NCBI GenBank assembly: GCA_965112735.1
Contig: OZ218953.1
Span: 1,488,001-1,552,000, forward strand
Source of the DNA: Phaeosaccion multiseriatum
Lineage: Eukaryota > Ochrophyta, other classes
DNA length: 64,000 nucleotides
Direction of reading: 5' to 3'
Positions 23,878 to 35,281 of this stretch are shown piece after piece (the stretch's first letter is position 1; each line of letters opens with the position of its first letter). The notes beneath the pieces are model-generated. The model made no database searches and was not told the DNA's origin. It worked only from the letters and a program-made list of their open reading frames with translations. The position numbers and the translations under genes are program-made.

Positions 23878-25486
23878 GAGGAGGAGGAGGAGGAGGAGGT
23901 GGAGGAGGAGGTGGAGAAGAAGAAGAACAAGAACAAGAAGAAGAAGAACAAGAAGAAAAAGAAGAAGAAGAAGAAGAAGGAGGAGGAGGAGGAGGAGGAG
24001 GAGGAGGAGGAGGAGAAGGAGGAGGAGGAGGAGGAGGAGGAGGAGGAGGAGGAGGAGGAGGAGGAGGAGGAGGAGGAGGAGGGGGAGGAGGAGGAGGAGG
24101 AGGGGGAGGAGGATGACGGGCCGGAGGTGAGAGAGCAGCCCGGCGAGAGGGGCGGGGGAGACCTCAGCACCAAGAGTCGAAAGAAGGCCTCGGCCAAGGG
24201 GAGGTGCGTTGCTGTTGCTGTGTCATCAACTGCTGTATCACCAACTGCTGTATCAACAGCTGCGGCTTGTCCTTTGTCGCGCTTGGCGTGGCCCATGCCC
24301 ATTCGCAGCCCTCCTACTCTATGACACTCTATGGCCCGATACGACCCCTCCCTCGCTACCTCTGCCGTGTTCTTCCTTTGGCTGCTGGGGGACTTGGACC
24401 GAGTCCCTACAGCCCCTTCTCCTCACCCCCTTCTCACCATTGGTATATATATATATGTATATATATTATATATATATGCCTCAACCTTGTCCCCTGAAGC
24501 AGCGAAAAGCAGACGCAACCGCCGAAGCATGGTCGAGGGAAGAACGGCAGCAGCGGCAGTCGGAGGTCGCTTTCGGGCCAGACACTGCCATCTTCCTTCT
24601 CCGGAGGCGGCGGGGACCGTGCGCCGCGAGAAAGGCAGAGGAAAAAGGGCCCGAGGGGGCTGCACAGGCCAGGTCAGTTGGTCAGTTGGTCAGAAGCGGG
24701 ACAGGATGAACTGAAAAAGACTAAAACGGAAACTCTGCTTCTCGCCCGAGACAGCCCCTTGCTTGCCTGCGGCCCCTCGTTGACTCTCCGTTGACCCTCC
24801 GTTGACTCTCCGTTGACTCTCCGTTGACTCTCCGTTGACTCTCCGCTGACTCTTCGTTGACTCTCCGTTGACTCTTCGTTGACTCTTCGTTGACTCTGGC
24901 CCTCACCCTGACCCTTGCCCCCGATCTTCACCCTCTCCCTCAACCTCGCACTGACCCTACCCCTGACCATGATTAACCCTGACCGTGACTGAGACGTGAC
25001 TCGGACTCCCCCTTCCCTCCCCTCCCCTTCCCTCAACCCCCCCCCATGACAATCACAGGCCGTACATGCACGCTCTTCCACGTGCCGTATCACCACCGCA
25101 CGGCGCCTTTCTCCAACATGCGTCTGGTTCCGTGCGGTTCCTGTGGGAGGAAGTGGGTGCCCGAGTCGCTACTAACCACGCTGGAGCCACCGGAGGACCT
25201 CCAGATGAGAGGCGAGGTGAGAGAGGAAGCGAGTGCGTCAATGAGTGATTGAGTGAGTGGTTAGGTTGTGGAGTGAGAGTTACGAGTGAAAGCCTTGGTG
25301 CAGATCAAATATATGCGTCTTTCCCTCTCTCTTCCCACGCCTCTCCCTCTCTCTCTCTCTTTCGTGCCGGTATGCCCCTAACTCTCTCACACCCTGCCTG
25401 TCCATACTCCTCTCTCTCTCTCCCATATGCCTCCGTCCGTCCCTCCCTCCCTCCCTCCCTCCTTTTCTTTCTTTGTTTCTCTTTCG

Positions 25487-25518
<32 letters not shown>

Positions 25519-27938
25519 ATGTGTGTGTGTGTGCTCTATCTCAGGGCTCTCTGGTGGAGGCCCGCGTGTGTCGCGCTCTGCCGCAGCTCGGGCCCGGCAA
25601 CTCCACGCAGGAATCTGCTGCCATCTCTGTGTCCGAGGCGCTGCCCTTCCTGGAGTACGACCTCCACAGACAACTCACACTCAAACTGAAGGTCATGGGC
25701 GCCAACGCCGCCTTCAACGTAGACACACAGGTGGGTGACCCCTTCAGCTCTATTTCGTTCCCTAGAATCGACCCGAGGATCACTATGACTATGACTGGCT
25801 GTGTATCTCTCTCACTTTGTGTATTTACATCCCTCTCTCTTCCTCTGTGTGTGTCTCCCATCGCCACTGCCCCCCTCTACACACACTCACACAGGTCCAG
25901 ATCGGCGCTGGCCTCATCATCACCACTATCCGCGCCACTGCCGTGTATGTTGAGGCTCTCCCCGCCCCCCCGCCCCTCGTCGTCAGCAGCAGCAGCGCGC
26001 TCAGAGCGGAGGTGAGGCAGTTACAGGCAAGGAAAGACAGGCTCGGTGGCACGCGCCGCTACCCCACTTGACAGGGTAGCAGGGACAGCAGCCAGTTTAC
26101 TTGCTTTCCTTTCCCTCTTACCTTTCTCCACCTCTTTCGCCCCTCTGTCTTTCTATCCTCTCCCCTCTCTCCCCCTCCCTTCTCTCTGTCTCGTACAATG
26201 ATCGAAGGGTGAGCGCGTATTCTCAGTCCTGCAGAGAAAGATTCAGCATGTTGCGGCCGCTAACCGCCAGCGCTTGCTGAGCCTCGCTCCTCCCCAGAAG
26301 GGCCTGAGCAAAAGGACCCACAGGGGCAGGAAGGTGTGTGTGGGGGGTGGGAGCGAACAGGGAAGAGGAGGGAACTGGAGAGGAGGGAAGGGGAGGGAAA
26401 GAAATGTAACTGAAAGTGAAACTGAACTGAACTGAACTGAAAGTCCTTCCTAAGTCAGTGCATTCCCTCCTCCTCCTCCTCCTCCTCCTCCTCCTCCTCC
26501 TCCTCCTCCTCCTCCTCCTCCTCCTCCTTCTCCTCCTCCTCCTCCTCCTCCTCCTCCTCCTCCTCCCCACCAGGGCACCGCGATGACCACGAATCGAACG
26601 CTGCCCCTGAGAGGAGGAGGGGGGGGCTCCGTAGCTCCGTACAAGAGCAAAAGAAGACTTTTGAAGAAGAAGAGGCAAGAACAGGGGCAGCAGCAAAGGA
26701 GGCGGGGGGAGGGCAAGGGGGCGGAGATGGGGGGCGGAGCGTCACGGTCACAGTCTATTCAGGCCGGTGGGGAGAGAAGGCCGCGGACGGCGAAGGGAGC
26801 ACGAGGCGCGAGGTCCAACAGCAGAGGCAAGACGAAGCGGACAAAGCAGGAGCAGCAGGAGGAGGAGGAGGAGGAAGGGAAGGAGGACGATAGCAGCAAG
26901 AAAGGAAGGAGGAATAAGGAGGAGAGGAAGAAGGGAAAGGATAAGTTGCAGAGCAGGCATGAGGGGGCACCGGCGGTTGGAGAGGAAGGAGAGGGAGCAA
27001 AGGAGGAGGAGGAGGAGGAGGAGGCGGGGGGGGGCAAGAGCTTGAAGGAAAGGCCTCCTCTCCGAAGAGAAACGTCTTCCTCTTCGTCCAAGAAGAAACG
27101 GGAGAGTAAGAGCCATGGTCATACCAAGGGCAAGGACAAAGACGACGAAGAGAAAGAGAAGGAGAAGGGGAAGGACAAGGAGAAGGATAAGGAGGAGGAG
27201 GGGGTAGGCGCAGAAGGAGGAGAAGAAGGAGGAGAAGGAGAAGGAGGAGGAGGGGGAGGAGGAGGAGGAGGAGGAGGAGGAGGAGGAGGAGGAGGAGGAG
27301 GAGAAGGAGGAGGCGACGACCCACTCAGCGCCAAGGCCAAGGCAAGAGAAGAGAAGGAGAGGAAGGTCGAGAAGAAGAGAGAGAAGAAGGAGAAAGAGAA
27401 GGAGCGGCAGAAGGCGAAGGAGGCGGCCAAGGAGAAGAAGAAGGAGGAGGAGAAAGAGAAAGAGAAGGAGAAAGAGAAGGAGAAAGGAGGCAAAAAGGAC
27501 AAGAAGGACTCAAGTGGACAAGGGATGCTTGGCAGGATGATGATGTCCAGTGAGAAGAGTGAGAAGAGCGGCCTCGGTGAGGGAGGAGGAGAGGCCAAGA
27601 AGGAGGCAAAGGGCGGCACTTCCTTGGTATCAATGTTCAAAATGGGCCTGGAAAGGGCCAAGGGCGGTGGAGGAGGAGGAGTCGGGGGAGGGGGAGCCGG
27701 AGGAGGAGAAGGAGGAGGAGGAGGAGGAGGAGGAGTAGCAGCAGGAGGAGGAGGAGGAGGAGCAGGAGCATCAGCAACAGCAACAGCAGGAGGAGAAACA
27801 AAAGCGGTAGGAGGAGAAGCAGCAGCAGCAGGAGCAGCAGCAGCAGGAGCAGCAGGGTCAGCAGAAGGAGCGGTAGGAGCTGCAGGAGGGGCAACAGAAA
27901 AGGAAGGACTAGCAGCAGCAGGAGCAGCAGCAGCAGCA

Positions 27939-27987
<49 letters not shown>

Positions 27988-30590
27988 GAGGAGGAGGAGG
28001 AGGAGGAGCAAGCGTGGATGTTACGGGCGAGAATGGAGACGAGGGAATGGAAAAGAAGGAGAAGAGTGAGGAGGGAGGGCAAGGCAGTCAACAAGTGGAG
28101 GGCGGGAAAGTAGCAGCGATAGCAACCGCTATTGTGCCGCCAGCAGCGCTGGCACAAGCAGTGGATGTAGGAGCAGGCGGGGGTGCGAGGGAAGAAGGAA
28201 AGGAAGGGCAAGACGCAGCACCAACAGTTGCAGCAGAACGGGTGCGACTCCCGTCCATCTCTTCGGCGTTGTCCGCACTTTCCTCCTCGGGTCCTTCTTC
28301 TGAGGACGACGGGTCCTCCTCCTCTTCTTCCCCCTCTTCTGGTGGGTCCTCTGCTTCCTCCTCTTCGTCAACATCATCTATATTGGGCTCGGCCTCTTCC
28401 TCCTCTTCCTCCTCCTCTTCTTCGCCTTCCTCCTCTTCCTCCTCCTCGTCTTCTTCCTTATTCTCATCCTCTTCGGAGGAAGATGCAGAGGAAAGCAGCG
28501 AAGGTGAAGGTGCAAGTCAGGAGAAAGGAGGCCTCGTAGCGGGAGGGGCCCATGAGCAGCAGAAAGAGGCCGATGGGGCAGCAACGGCGGTAGCAAGAGG
28601 AGGAGGAGGAGGAGGAGGAGGAGGAGGAGGAGGAGGAGGAGGAGGAGGAGGAAGGGAGGTAGAGGCAGAGGCGGGGGCGGAGGAAGATGAGCGCCTCTCC
28701 AGGAGGAATTCCTCCCGCTCTCGAGGGGATCGCATTGGCACGGGAAGCAGCGCCGGAGGAGGAGGTGTGGCATCCACTGAGGAGGAGGAAGAGGAGGAGG
28801 AGGGGGGGTACGTAGAGGAGGAGGGGGACGACGAAGAGGAGGAGGACGAGGACGAGGAGGAGGGGGAGGGCGGAATCAACGACGTGCGGGGCGTGGATGC
28901 CTTTCTCGATATGCTGGGGGAGGGGCGCGAGGAGGAGGGGGATGAGGACGACGAGGAGGAGGAGGACGAGGACGAACAGGCCATGTTGGAGCGAGAGGAG
29001 GAGGAGGAGGAGGCGGACAGAGTGCAGCAGCGAAGGACGAGGAAGCGCAGGTTCAGGGACGACCGCAAGGTGTGTGTGTGTGTGCGCGCGCGTACGTTAT
29101 GTCATCCGTCCATGTGTGTTCTCCCTCTTCCTCTCGATCCCTATTTCTCTCTACCTCTTCCTCGCCCTCTCTTATGATCTCTCTCTCTCACACCCTCCCT
29201 CTCTCCTCTGCCTGCGGCTCTACCTGCGGCTCTGCCTGCCCCTTTTCAGCCGTTCGTCTTGGATGTCGACGATGATACTGATGAAGACAGCCTCACCGTG
29301 CTCTTAGACCGGCAGGCACCCCCGGTAAGATCGCGACACCTTCTTCTTCACTGCCCCCTCTTGCCGTTGTGTTGTGTCATTTCCGTCTTCGCTCGAAGCC
29401 CAACTCAACTCGAGGGCGGTGTGAAACAAGTGCACTGCTCTTCAAACGCATACCGTAACGCCTCTCCTCTCCTCTTGTTCCTACTCTACTCTTGCTGGTA
29501 TGTGTGTGTGTGCGTGTGTGTGTGCGCGTGCAGGGCATCATCCTGTGCACGTCGCACCGCCCCCCCCTGGGACACGGGCAGTGGCCCACCTGCACGCAGA
29601 CGGCAAACGCGCAGATGGTGGTGGCTCTGAAACGCGCCAAGGCCGTGGACAACGTTCCTGGGCCCTCGGGGGCGAGGTCCACCCCCACTCAGTATCTCAC
29701 CAGGTGCGTGCGTGGGTGCGTGCGTGGGTGCGTGTGTGGGTGCGTGCGTGGGGTGAGCGGTTGCGTCTCTTTTGGCACTCTGTCCGTCGGTTGGTCGGTC
29801 GGTCGGTAGGGAAGGAGGGAGGGAGGGAGGGAGGGAGGGAGGGAGGGAGGGAGGGAGGGAGGGAGGGAAGAGGATAGAGGATGGAGACCAATGGGGGCTT
29901 AGGGGGGGGCTCAAATGGGGACCGAGTGGGGACAGAAGTGCTCACCATCTCATGTGCTCCGCCCGCCCTTCCCCCTGCCCCTCCCTGTCTCTCTCACCCT
30001 CTCGTTCCTCAGCCTGTACAGCGATCTCTACGCCCGCCTGTGCTTCAAACTGCGCTACCTCGTGCCCTGTGCACTTTGCGGCCTCACCACACGCGTCAAC
30101 CTCACCAGCGACGGCCTCGTGGAACTCGTGGCCACGGGCATGGCACTGCTCATGGACGCGCCGTCTGGTGCCATCCTCCCCATGCCCATCCCGCCCACCA
30201 TCAAGGGCCAGAGCCAGACCCACCGCCTTCGGTCCAGCCAGCACAGCCAGCACAGCCAGGAGGGCCCTGCTGGTGGTAGTGGTGGTAGTGGTGTGCGTGT
30301 TGAGGGAGGCAGTGGTAGTGGCAGCGGTCAGCACAGTCACAACCACGGCCATTCGTCGCTCGGGGGCAGTGTGGCGTACCATCGAAAGCCTTCCGTGGCG
30401 GCGTCTCTCCTTCCCCGAGAGGTGGAGCAGTGCATCCTGACTCAGTTGGTGGACGGGAGGAGAGACCTAGTGGGGGGGGTGGGGGTGGGCCAGCAAATCC
30501 AGGGTCAGGTAGGGGGTGGAGGCGGTGGCAGAAGTGAGGCAGAGTTGATTGGGTTGGTGGGGTCTGGCGGAGGGTGGGCAGACGAAGAGG

Positions 30591-30624
<34 letters not shown>

Positions 30625-31227
30625 CGTCACACATCGCATACGCAAGAGGAGTGGGGGGAGCAGTGCAGAGCTGACGGGGATGGCCCTGCTGGCGACGGCC
30701 CGCCAGCCCGGAGATCATCAACACGGGCAGCAGGCGCACCGACAGATCGGCGGCTTCGGGGGCGTGAACTCGTCTACCTCTGCCTCGCCGTGGCTCGAGG
30801 GAACTTCTCCCCTCCCTCCACCGCCCTCCTCCATCCCCTCGCCAGGAAGGGAGGAATCCGCCTTCGATGGTAGCGCTGCTTCTGCTGCTGGCCCCACGAC
30901 TCCGATTTTGCCCCGTCCGATTACTATGAGTGAGTGAGAAGGGATGGGGGAAGGAGGGACTTTTTCATGCTAGCGCGACTCGTATGGGTACATGTATCAC
31001 CGGAGGGTTCACATACTCTACTCACTGTATCAACGCAGGGTTCACATCCTCTACTCTACTCGGTCCTCACGCTTTCGGTCTGCCTTTGTTTTGCTTGTTC
31101 TGCCTTTGTTTTGCTTGTTCTGCCTGCCTGGGTGGGTGGGTGGGTGGGTGGGTGGGTCGTCGCTTTGCGTTTGCTCTTGTTGTGGTGTCCACGCCTACCT
31201 TCTGCTGCGGTGGCCTGTCCACCTGAC

Positions 31228-31258
<31 letters not shown>

Positions 31259-33656
31259 ACACTAACTCATAAGCCCACACATACGCACACCTCCCCATCT
31301 CTCTCTTCACCCCTCCCCCTCCCCCTCCCTCCTCCCCAAGGCTCTCGGTCCAACACTGTGGGGGGGGCAAGCAAGGCGGCTTTCCGAGGGGCCTCCGCCG
31401 TGTCGTATGCACATCGCCAGAAGGTGCTCGAGGGCAGTCTCAGGAGGAGCATCAGCGGGGGGAGCGGCAGGAGCGGGGGGAGCGGGGGGGGGGTAGACTT
31501 AGGCGGCGCCTTGCACAGCAGCGGAGCCAGCGGAGGAGGAGGAGGAGGAGGAGGAGGAGGAGGAGGGGTAGAGGCATTTGCGTTGACTCAGGGTCCCCCG
31601 GTGGGAGGAACGGCCGGCGGAGCAGCAGCAGCAGCAGGAGGAGGAGGGGGAGGAGGCTATTTGCCGTATGCCTTTTCCGCTTCGGCAGGCGGTAGACTTG
31701 GGTGGGGGGGGGGCTTTCCCACACCCAAACGCGGTTCCTCCCATCAGCGGCTTCCGCAGGCCAGCAACTACAGTCTCACCAGCGCCACCGGGGCAGGAGC
31801 AACAGCAGCAGGAGGAGCACCAGCAGCAGGAGGAGCTCCATCGAGTCGACCGGCGCGAGTAGTGGAGGTGACACCGCTATCCTTCATCCCCGGAGCCAAG
31901 GTGGGGCTCGGCTCTCGCCGCTGCCGGTGATAGTGATGGTGGTGGTGGTTGTTGTGCCTTTGGTGTTTCCCCCCCCCCATGACATTGTGCTCACACTCGT
32001 TTTGTTGCCCAATCCTCCTCCTGCTCTTCCTCCTCCTCCTCTTCCTCCTCCTCCTCCTCCTCCTCCTCCTCCTCCTCCTCCTCCTCCTCCTCCTCCTCCT
32101 CCTCCTCCTCCTCCTCCTCCTCCTCCTCCTCCTCCTCCTGCTGCTGCTCTTCCTCCTCCTCCTCCTCCTCCTCCTCCTCCTCCTCCTCCTCCTCTTCCTC
32201 CTCCTCTCCCTCCTCCTTCTCCTTCTTCTCCCATCAGGTGGTCCGTTACCTGGGGTGTATCAGCCTGCACTTCATCCGCGAGAGCTGGAGCGCGAGTCGT
32301 CGAGGAGAGATCGCCTCCTTCTTCCACGAGTTCATCCTCGACGTTAACGCCGTCACACGCGCCCACGTGGCGGCCCTGGGGGGCAACGGGCTGCTCTGCT
32401 ACAGGCTGGTGCAGCAGGACATTGGTGGAAAGGTGTACAAGAATCAGGTGAGTGAGTGAAGGCATTAGCGCGTGAGGGGGGAGGGGGAAGGGAAGGTGAG
32501 GGGAAGAGGAAGGGGAAGGGGAGGGGAAGGCGGGAGGAAGAGGGGGAAGGAGGGAGGAAGAGGGGGAAGGGAGGGGTCGAAAGGGGGAGGGGGGGTTAGG
32601 AGGGGGCTGTTCACATGATTTCATCGTCTCATAAAGACAACAAGTAAGTGTATGTCATCTTGGTGCGCCCACTTTCTCATGCACTCACTCACTCACTCAC
32701 TCATTCTCTCTGTCCGCTCGCGATCTGCCGCTTCCATTCACTGCCATCTTCTCCTGTGGTCTTTCACCCCTTCCCCTGCAGATCTACAACATGATTTCGG
32801 TGTACGGAGGTGGGTGTGTGTGTGTGTGTGTGTGGGAAGAGAGCGGCAAGCAAGGAGCAAGCCATTGCCTACGATGTACTCTCGTTGCGGGCATATGGGT
32901 GGGGAGTGAGTGAGTGAGTCTCCGAGTGTTGTGGGCAGGGGAGGAGTCTGAGTGAGCGTTAGCGTTGAGACTGTAGTGTGAAGGCAGGCGCTGATGTGGT
33001 GTGCTTCCCTTCCTCAGAGAGCGTCAAGCGTTTTGCGGTACCTGAGTCCTCACTCCTCACCCCACCCCACCCCATCTCATTCCACTGGCATCCCACGTCA
33101 TCCCGTTCCATGCTTAGACGCGGTGGTGGTGGAGTTCACCCCAGGAGCCGTATGGGGTCCCGTTCACTCGCACCACTCAAAGGAGAGAGGGGGGCGGGGA
33201 TTCGCAGCAGGCAGGCCGCTCTCAACGAGGCAGCCTAGCTGGAGAGTATTGAGCGTCGCCGCACACGCAGCAGCAGCAGGGAGGAGGGGATCAGACAGAC
33301 CAGGAGGGGAGGGGGGGGAGGGGGGCGGAGGAGGAAGAGAGGAGGAGGAGGAGGAGGAGAAGCAGGAGGAGGAGAAGCAGGAGGAGGAGCAGGAGGAGGG
33401 GGAGGGTGGGCTTGGTGGTGGGGGCGGGAAGATGGGGGAAGACGTGGGTCATCTCCACCTCGCCAGCCCAGGGTTGTCGGCCATGTCGCCGGCCTCACTG
33501 GCGGTGCATACGCCCACCCCTTCCAGGGGAGGAGGGGCAACAGCAGCAGGAGGAGGAGGAGAAGGAGGAGGAGGAGGAGGAGGAGGAGGAGCAGGAGGAG
33601 GAGGAGAAGGAGGAGGAGGTTTACCGCCGCTGTACCTTGGGCCGGCCGCGCGGTGA
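18998..33656 (+). CDS. C2CD5: C2CD5 homologue (C2 domain protein, CDP138-like), greatly enlarged
   Basis: I reconstruct 26 exons, with total coding length a multiple of three, giving about 2,617 residues against about 1,000 in animals. The N-terminal C2 domain (18998-19935) reads [45 protein letters not shown] and keeps the Ca2+-binding Asp positions. Then come [81 protein letters not shown] (22538-22672), [12 protein letters not shown] with CGSC (25059-25216), [18 protein letters not shown] (25545-25730) and, at the C-terminus, [41 protein letters not shown]. All match C2CD5 in order. In animals it binds membranes with Ca2+ in GLUT4 vesicle fusion. Exons 8, 13, 19, 22 and 23 hold Gly/Glu/Lys/Ala/Ser runs. 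A splice site at the apparent stop (gcg|gtgaga) could extend the end. Confidence 0.95.
20845..20928 (+). repeat. GATA microsatellite in C2CD5 intron 6
   Basis: About 20 copies of gata between exon 6 (ends 20812) and exon 7 (starts 21214), with degenerate copies to about 21030. The same intron ends with a (tgcg) tract at about 21164-21203 next to the acceptor. Confidence 0.9.
23127..23420 (+). repeat. Tetranucleotide repeats in C2CD5 intron 11
   Basis: (ggca)n from about 23127 to 23208 grades into gtca repeats. After a gap, (ccat)n/(ccct)n runs from about 23330 to 23420, ending a few bases before the acceptor of exon 12 at 23426. Confidence 0.9.
23840..24115 (+). repeat. GAC/GAG/AAG triplet array inside C2CD5 exon 13
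   Basis: Successive pure blocks of gac, gag, aag and gag triplets read in frame as Asp, Glu, Lys and again Glu runs of the C2CD5 homologue. The other two forward frames give poly-Arg or poly-Thr; these are shadows. Confidence 0.9.
24779..24898 (+). repeat. 12-bp minisatellite in C2CD5 intron 14
   Basis: About ten head-to-tail copies of gttgactctccg with single-base variants (cc, tt, ct). It lies between exon 14 (ends 24672) and exon 15 (starts 25059). Confidence 0.9.
26466..26569 (+). repeat. CTC array abutting the acceptor of C2CD5 exon 19
   Basis: About 34 copies of ctc with one ctt end four bases before the acceptor cag at 26571-26573. Exon 19, which follows, is about 2.5 kb and rich in the opposite strand type (GGA, GAG, AAG). 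Confidence 0.9.
29812..29870 (+). repeat. GGGA purine tract in C2CD5 intron 21
   Basis: About 14 copies of ggga/gagg. It is a purine repeat in an intron, an exception to the pyrimidine pattern seen elsewhere, and lies about 140 bases before the acceptor. Confidence 0.85.
32022..32235 (+). repeat. Long CTC array before C2CD5 exon 24
   Basis: About 200 bases of ctc/ctt/ctg triplets end at the acceptor catcag of exon 24 (32238). It is the longest pyrimidine repeat of the window. Confidence 0.9.
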
Positions 33657-33844
33657 GAAGACAGGCTTCCTCCACGTCAAATTAATTACGTCCATCGCGT
33701 ATGGTACTGCACAGACAAGAGCCCGTGGATCCCTCTAATAACACGTCGCGTCTCTGCCAGCACTGCCACTGTAACTGTCACCCTTATCTGCCACACACCA
33801 CTGTGGGCACAACCCTTGCACCAAGCTTTGCTCCTCTTCCCTCC

Positions 33845-35242
33845 TCACAAGGACACCTCTACGAGGTCGTCTCCGCCTTCCTCCCCCCCCCCCTCCTTCT
33901 CCTCCTCCTCCTCCTCTCCCAGCGTCTTGTTCTTGGCGGCGTCGCTTTGCGGTGGCTGTGCGTGTATCGCCAACTGCTGCAGGAGCCCCTGCCCCTCAGC
34001 CACCGCAGCATCATCCGCTCTCCCCAGTGCTCCATCACGCCCCCCCCCAGCGCCAAAGTCGATCCCCTCGACATCATCTTCGAACAAGCCCCTTCCACTT
34101 CCGCTCCTGGCCACGGCGCTGGCGGGCTGAGCGTCCTCCGCTGGTGCTTCGTCGTCGTCGCCAAAGAGGGACGAGGATGAGAGCCCCGCTGGACCACCAA
34201 CACCCGCACCAGCAAAGGGTCCGTCTGCTACCCCCGGGTCCCCCCCCCCCGCGCCTCCTCCTCCTCCTCCTCCTCCAGCTGCTGCTGCTGCTGTTGCTGC
34301 TGCGCTACCCGCGTGCGCCCCCTTGCCCAGGGGAAGGTTGAGGTCATCGTTCCCTAAGTCATCAAAGAGGAAGCTGGTGCTGCCCGTGGTCCGCCTCGCC
34401 CCCCGGCTGCTGCCCATATGACTGCTGCTGCTCGTTGCTGCTGCGGTAGCCGCCCCGAACCCCGCCCCCTCTCCCGCCCCGGCCTTGGGAGAGTCGTCAA
34501 ACAAGCCGCTTCCGCCGCTCAGACTTGGGGCCCCACCCAAGACCCCAACATCGGCAAACAGCCCTCCTCCTCCGCCCGCCGACCGCTTCCTGCTACCTGC
34601 CTGCTTCGCTGGACCGCTTCCCAGCCCCCCTCCTTGCTCGTCCTGCTCCTCCTCTTCCTCCTCGTCGTCGTCTTTCTCGAACAAATTCGCCATAATGCCA
34701 GCCGTCCTTTGTCGCAAGGCCGCCTGCCGGGCCTCCTCCGCTTCTTTCCGCGCCGCCTCCTCCGCCTCGCGCTGACGCCGCTCCTCCTCCTCCCTCTCCC
34801 TCCTTCTTCGCTCCTTCTCCTCCCACTCTGCCTTGAGCTTCGCCTCGTGTTCCTCGCGCTCCCTTTGACGCAGCGCTAGCTCTGCCTCTCGCCGGGCCTT
34901 CTCCTATAGTATTCACACACAAACACACACACACACACACACGCACACCAAGAAAGAGTGCGCAAATTAAGCAAAGCAGAATCGGTGTACACGATCGATC
35001 GCGCGGCTTTCCATCGACGACCCAGTGGGGTGGATCCCACCCAGTCCCCCCCTCTCCCTGCCGCCACGCCCCTCCTCCTACTGCGCTACACACACACGCA
35101 CACGCACACGAACAAACCTCTGCTTCTTTCTGTCTTCGCTCGTTCTCTGTTGCTTGCCTCTGAGCCTGTAGCTGGGCCTCACGCTGAACCCTTTGTTCCT
35201 GTGCCCGAGCTTCCTGCTTGGCTCGTTCGGCCTGCCACACGT

Positions 35243-35281
<39 letters not shown>

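Noticed and set aside
23714-24130. Poly-Arg/Thr open frame across the GAC/GAG/AAG array
   Set aside because: It is a frame shadow of C2CD5 exon 13, whose frame is fixed by the splice phases on both sides.
24779-24898. CRISPR-like array
   Set aside because: Units are contiguous 12-mers with no spacers, inside an intron of a nuclear gene.
31702-32451. Pro-rich plus frame through the CTC array
   Set aside because: Intron 23 read through; poly-Pro comes from the CTC repeat before the exon 24 acceptor.
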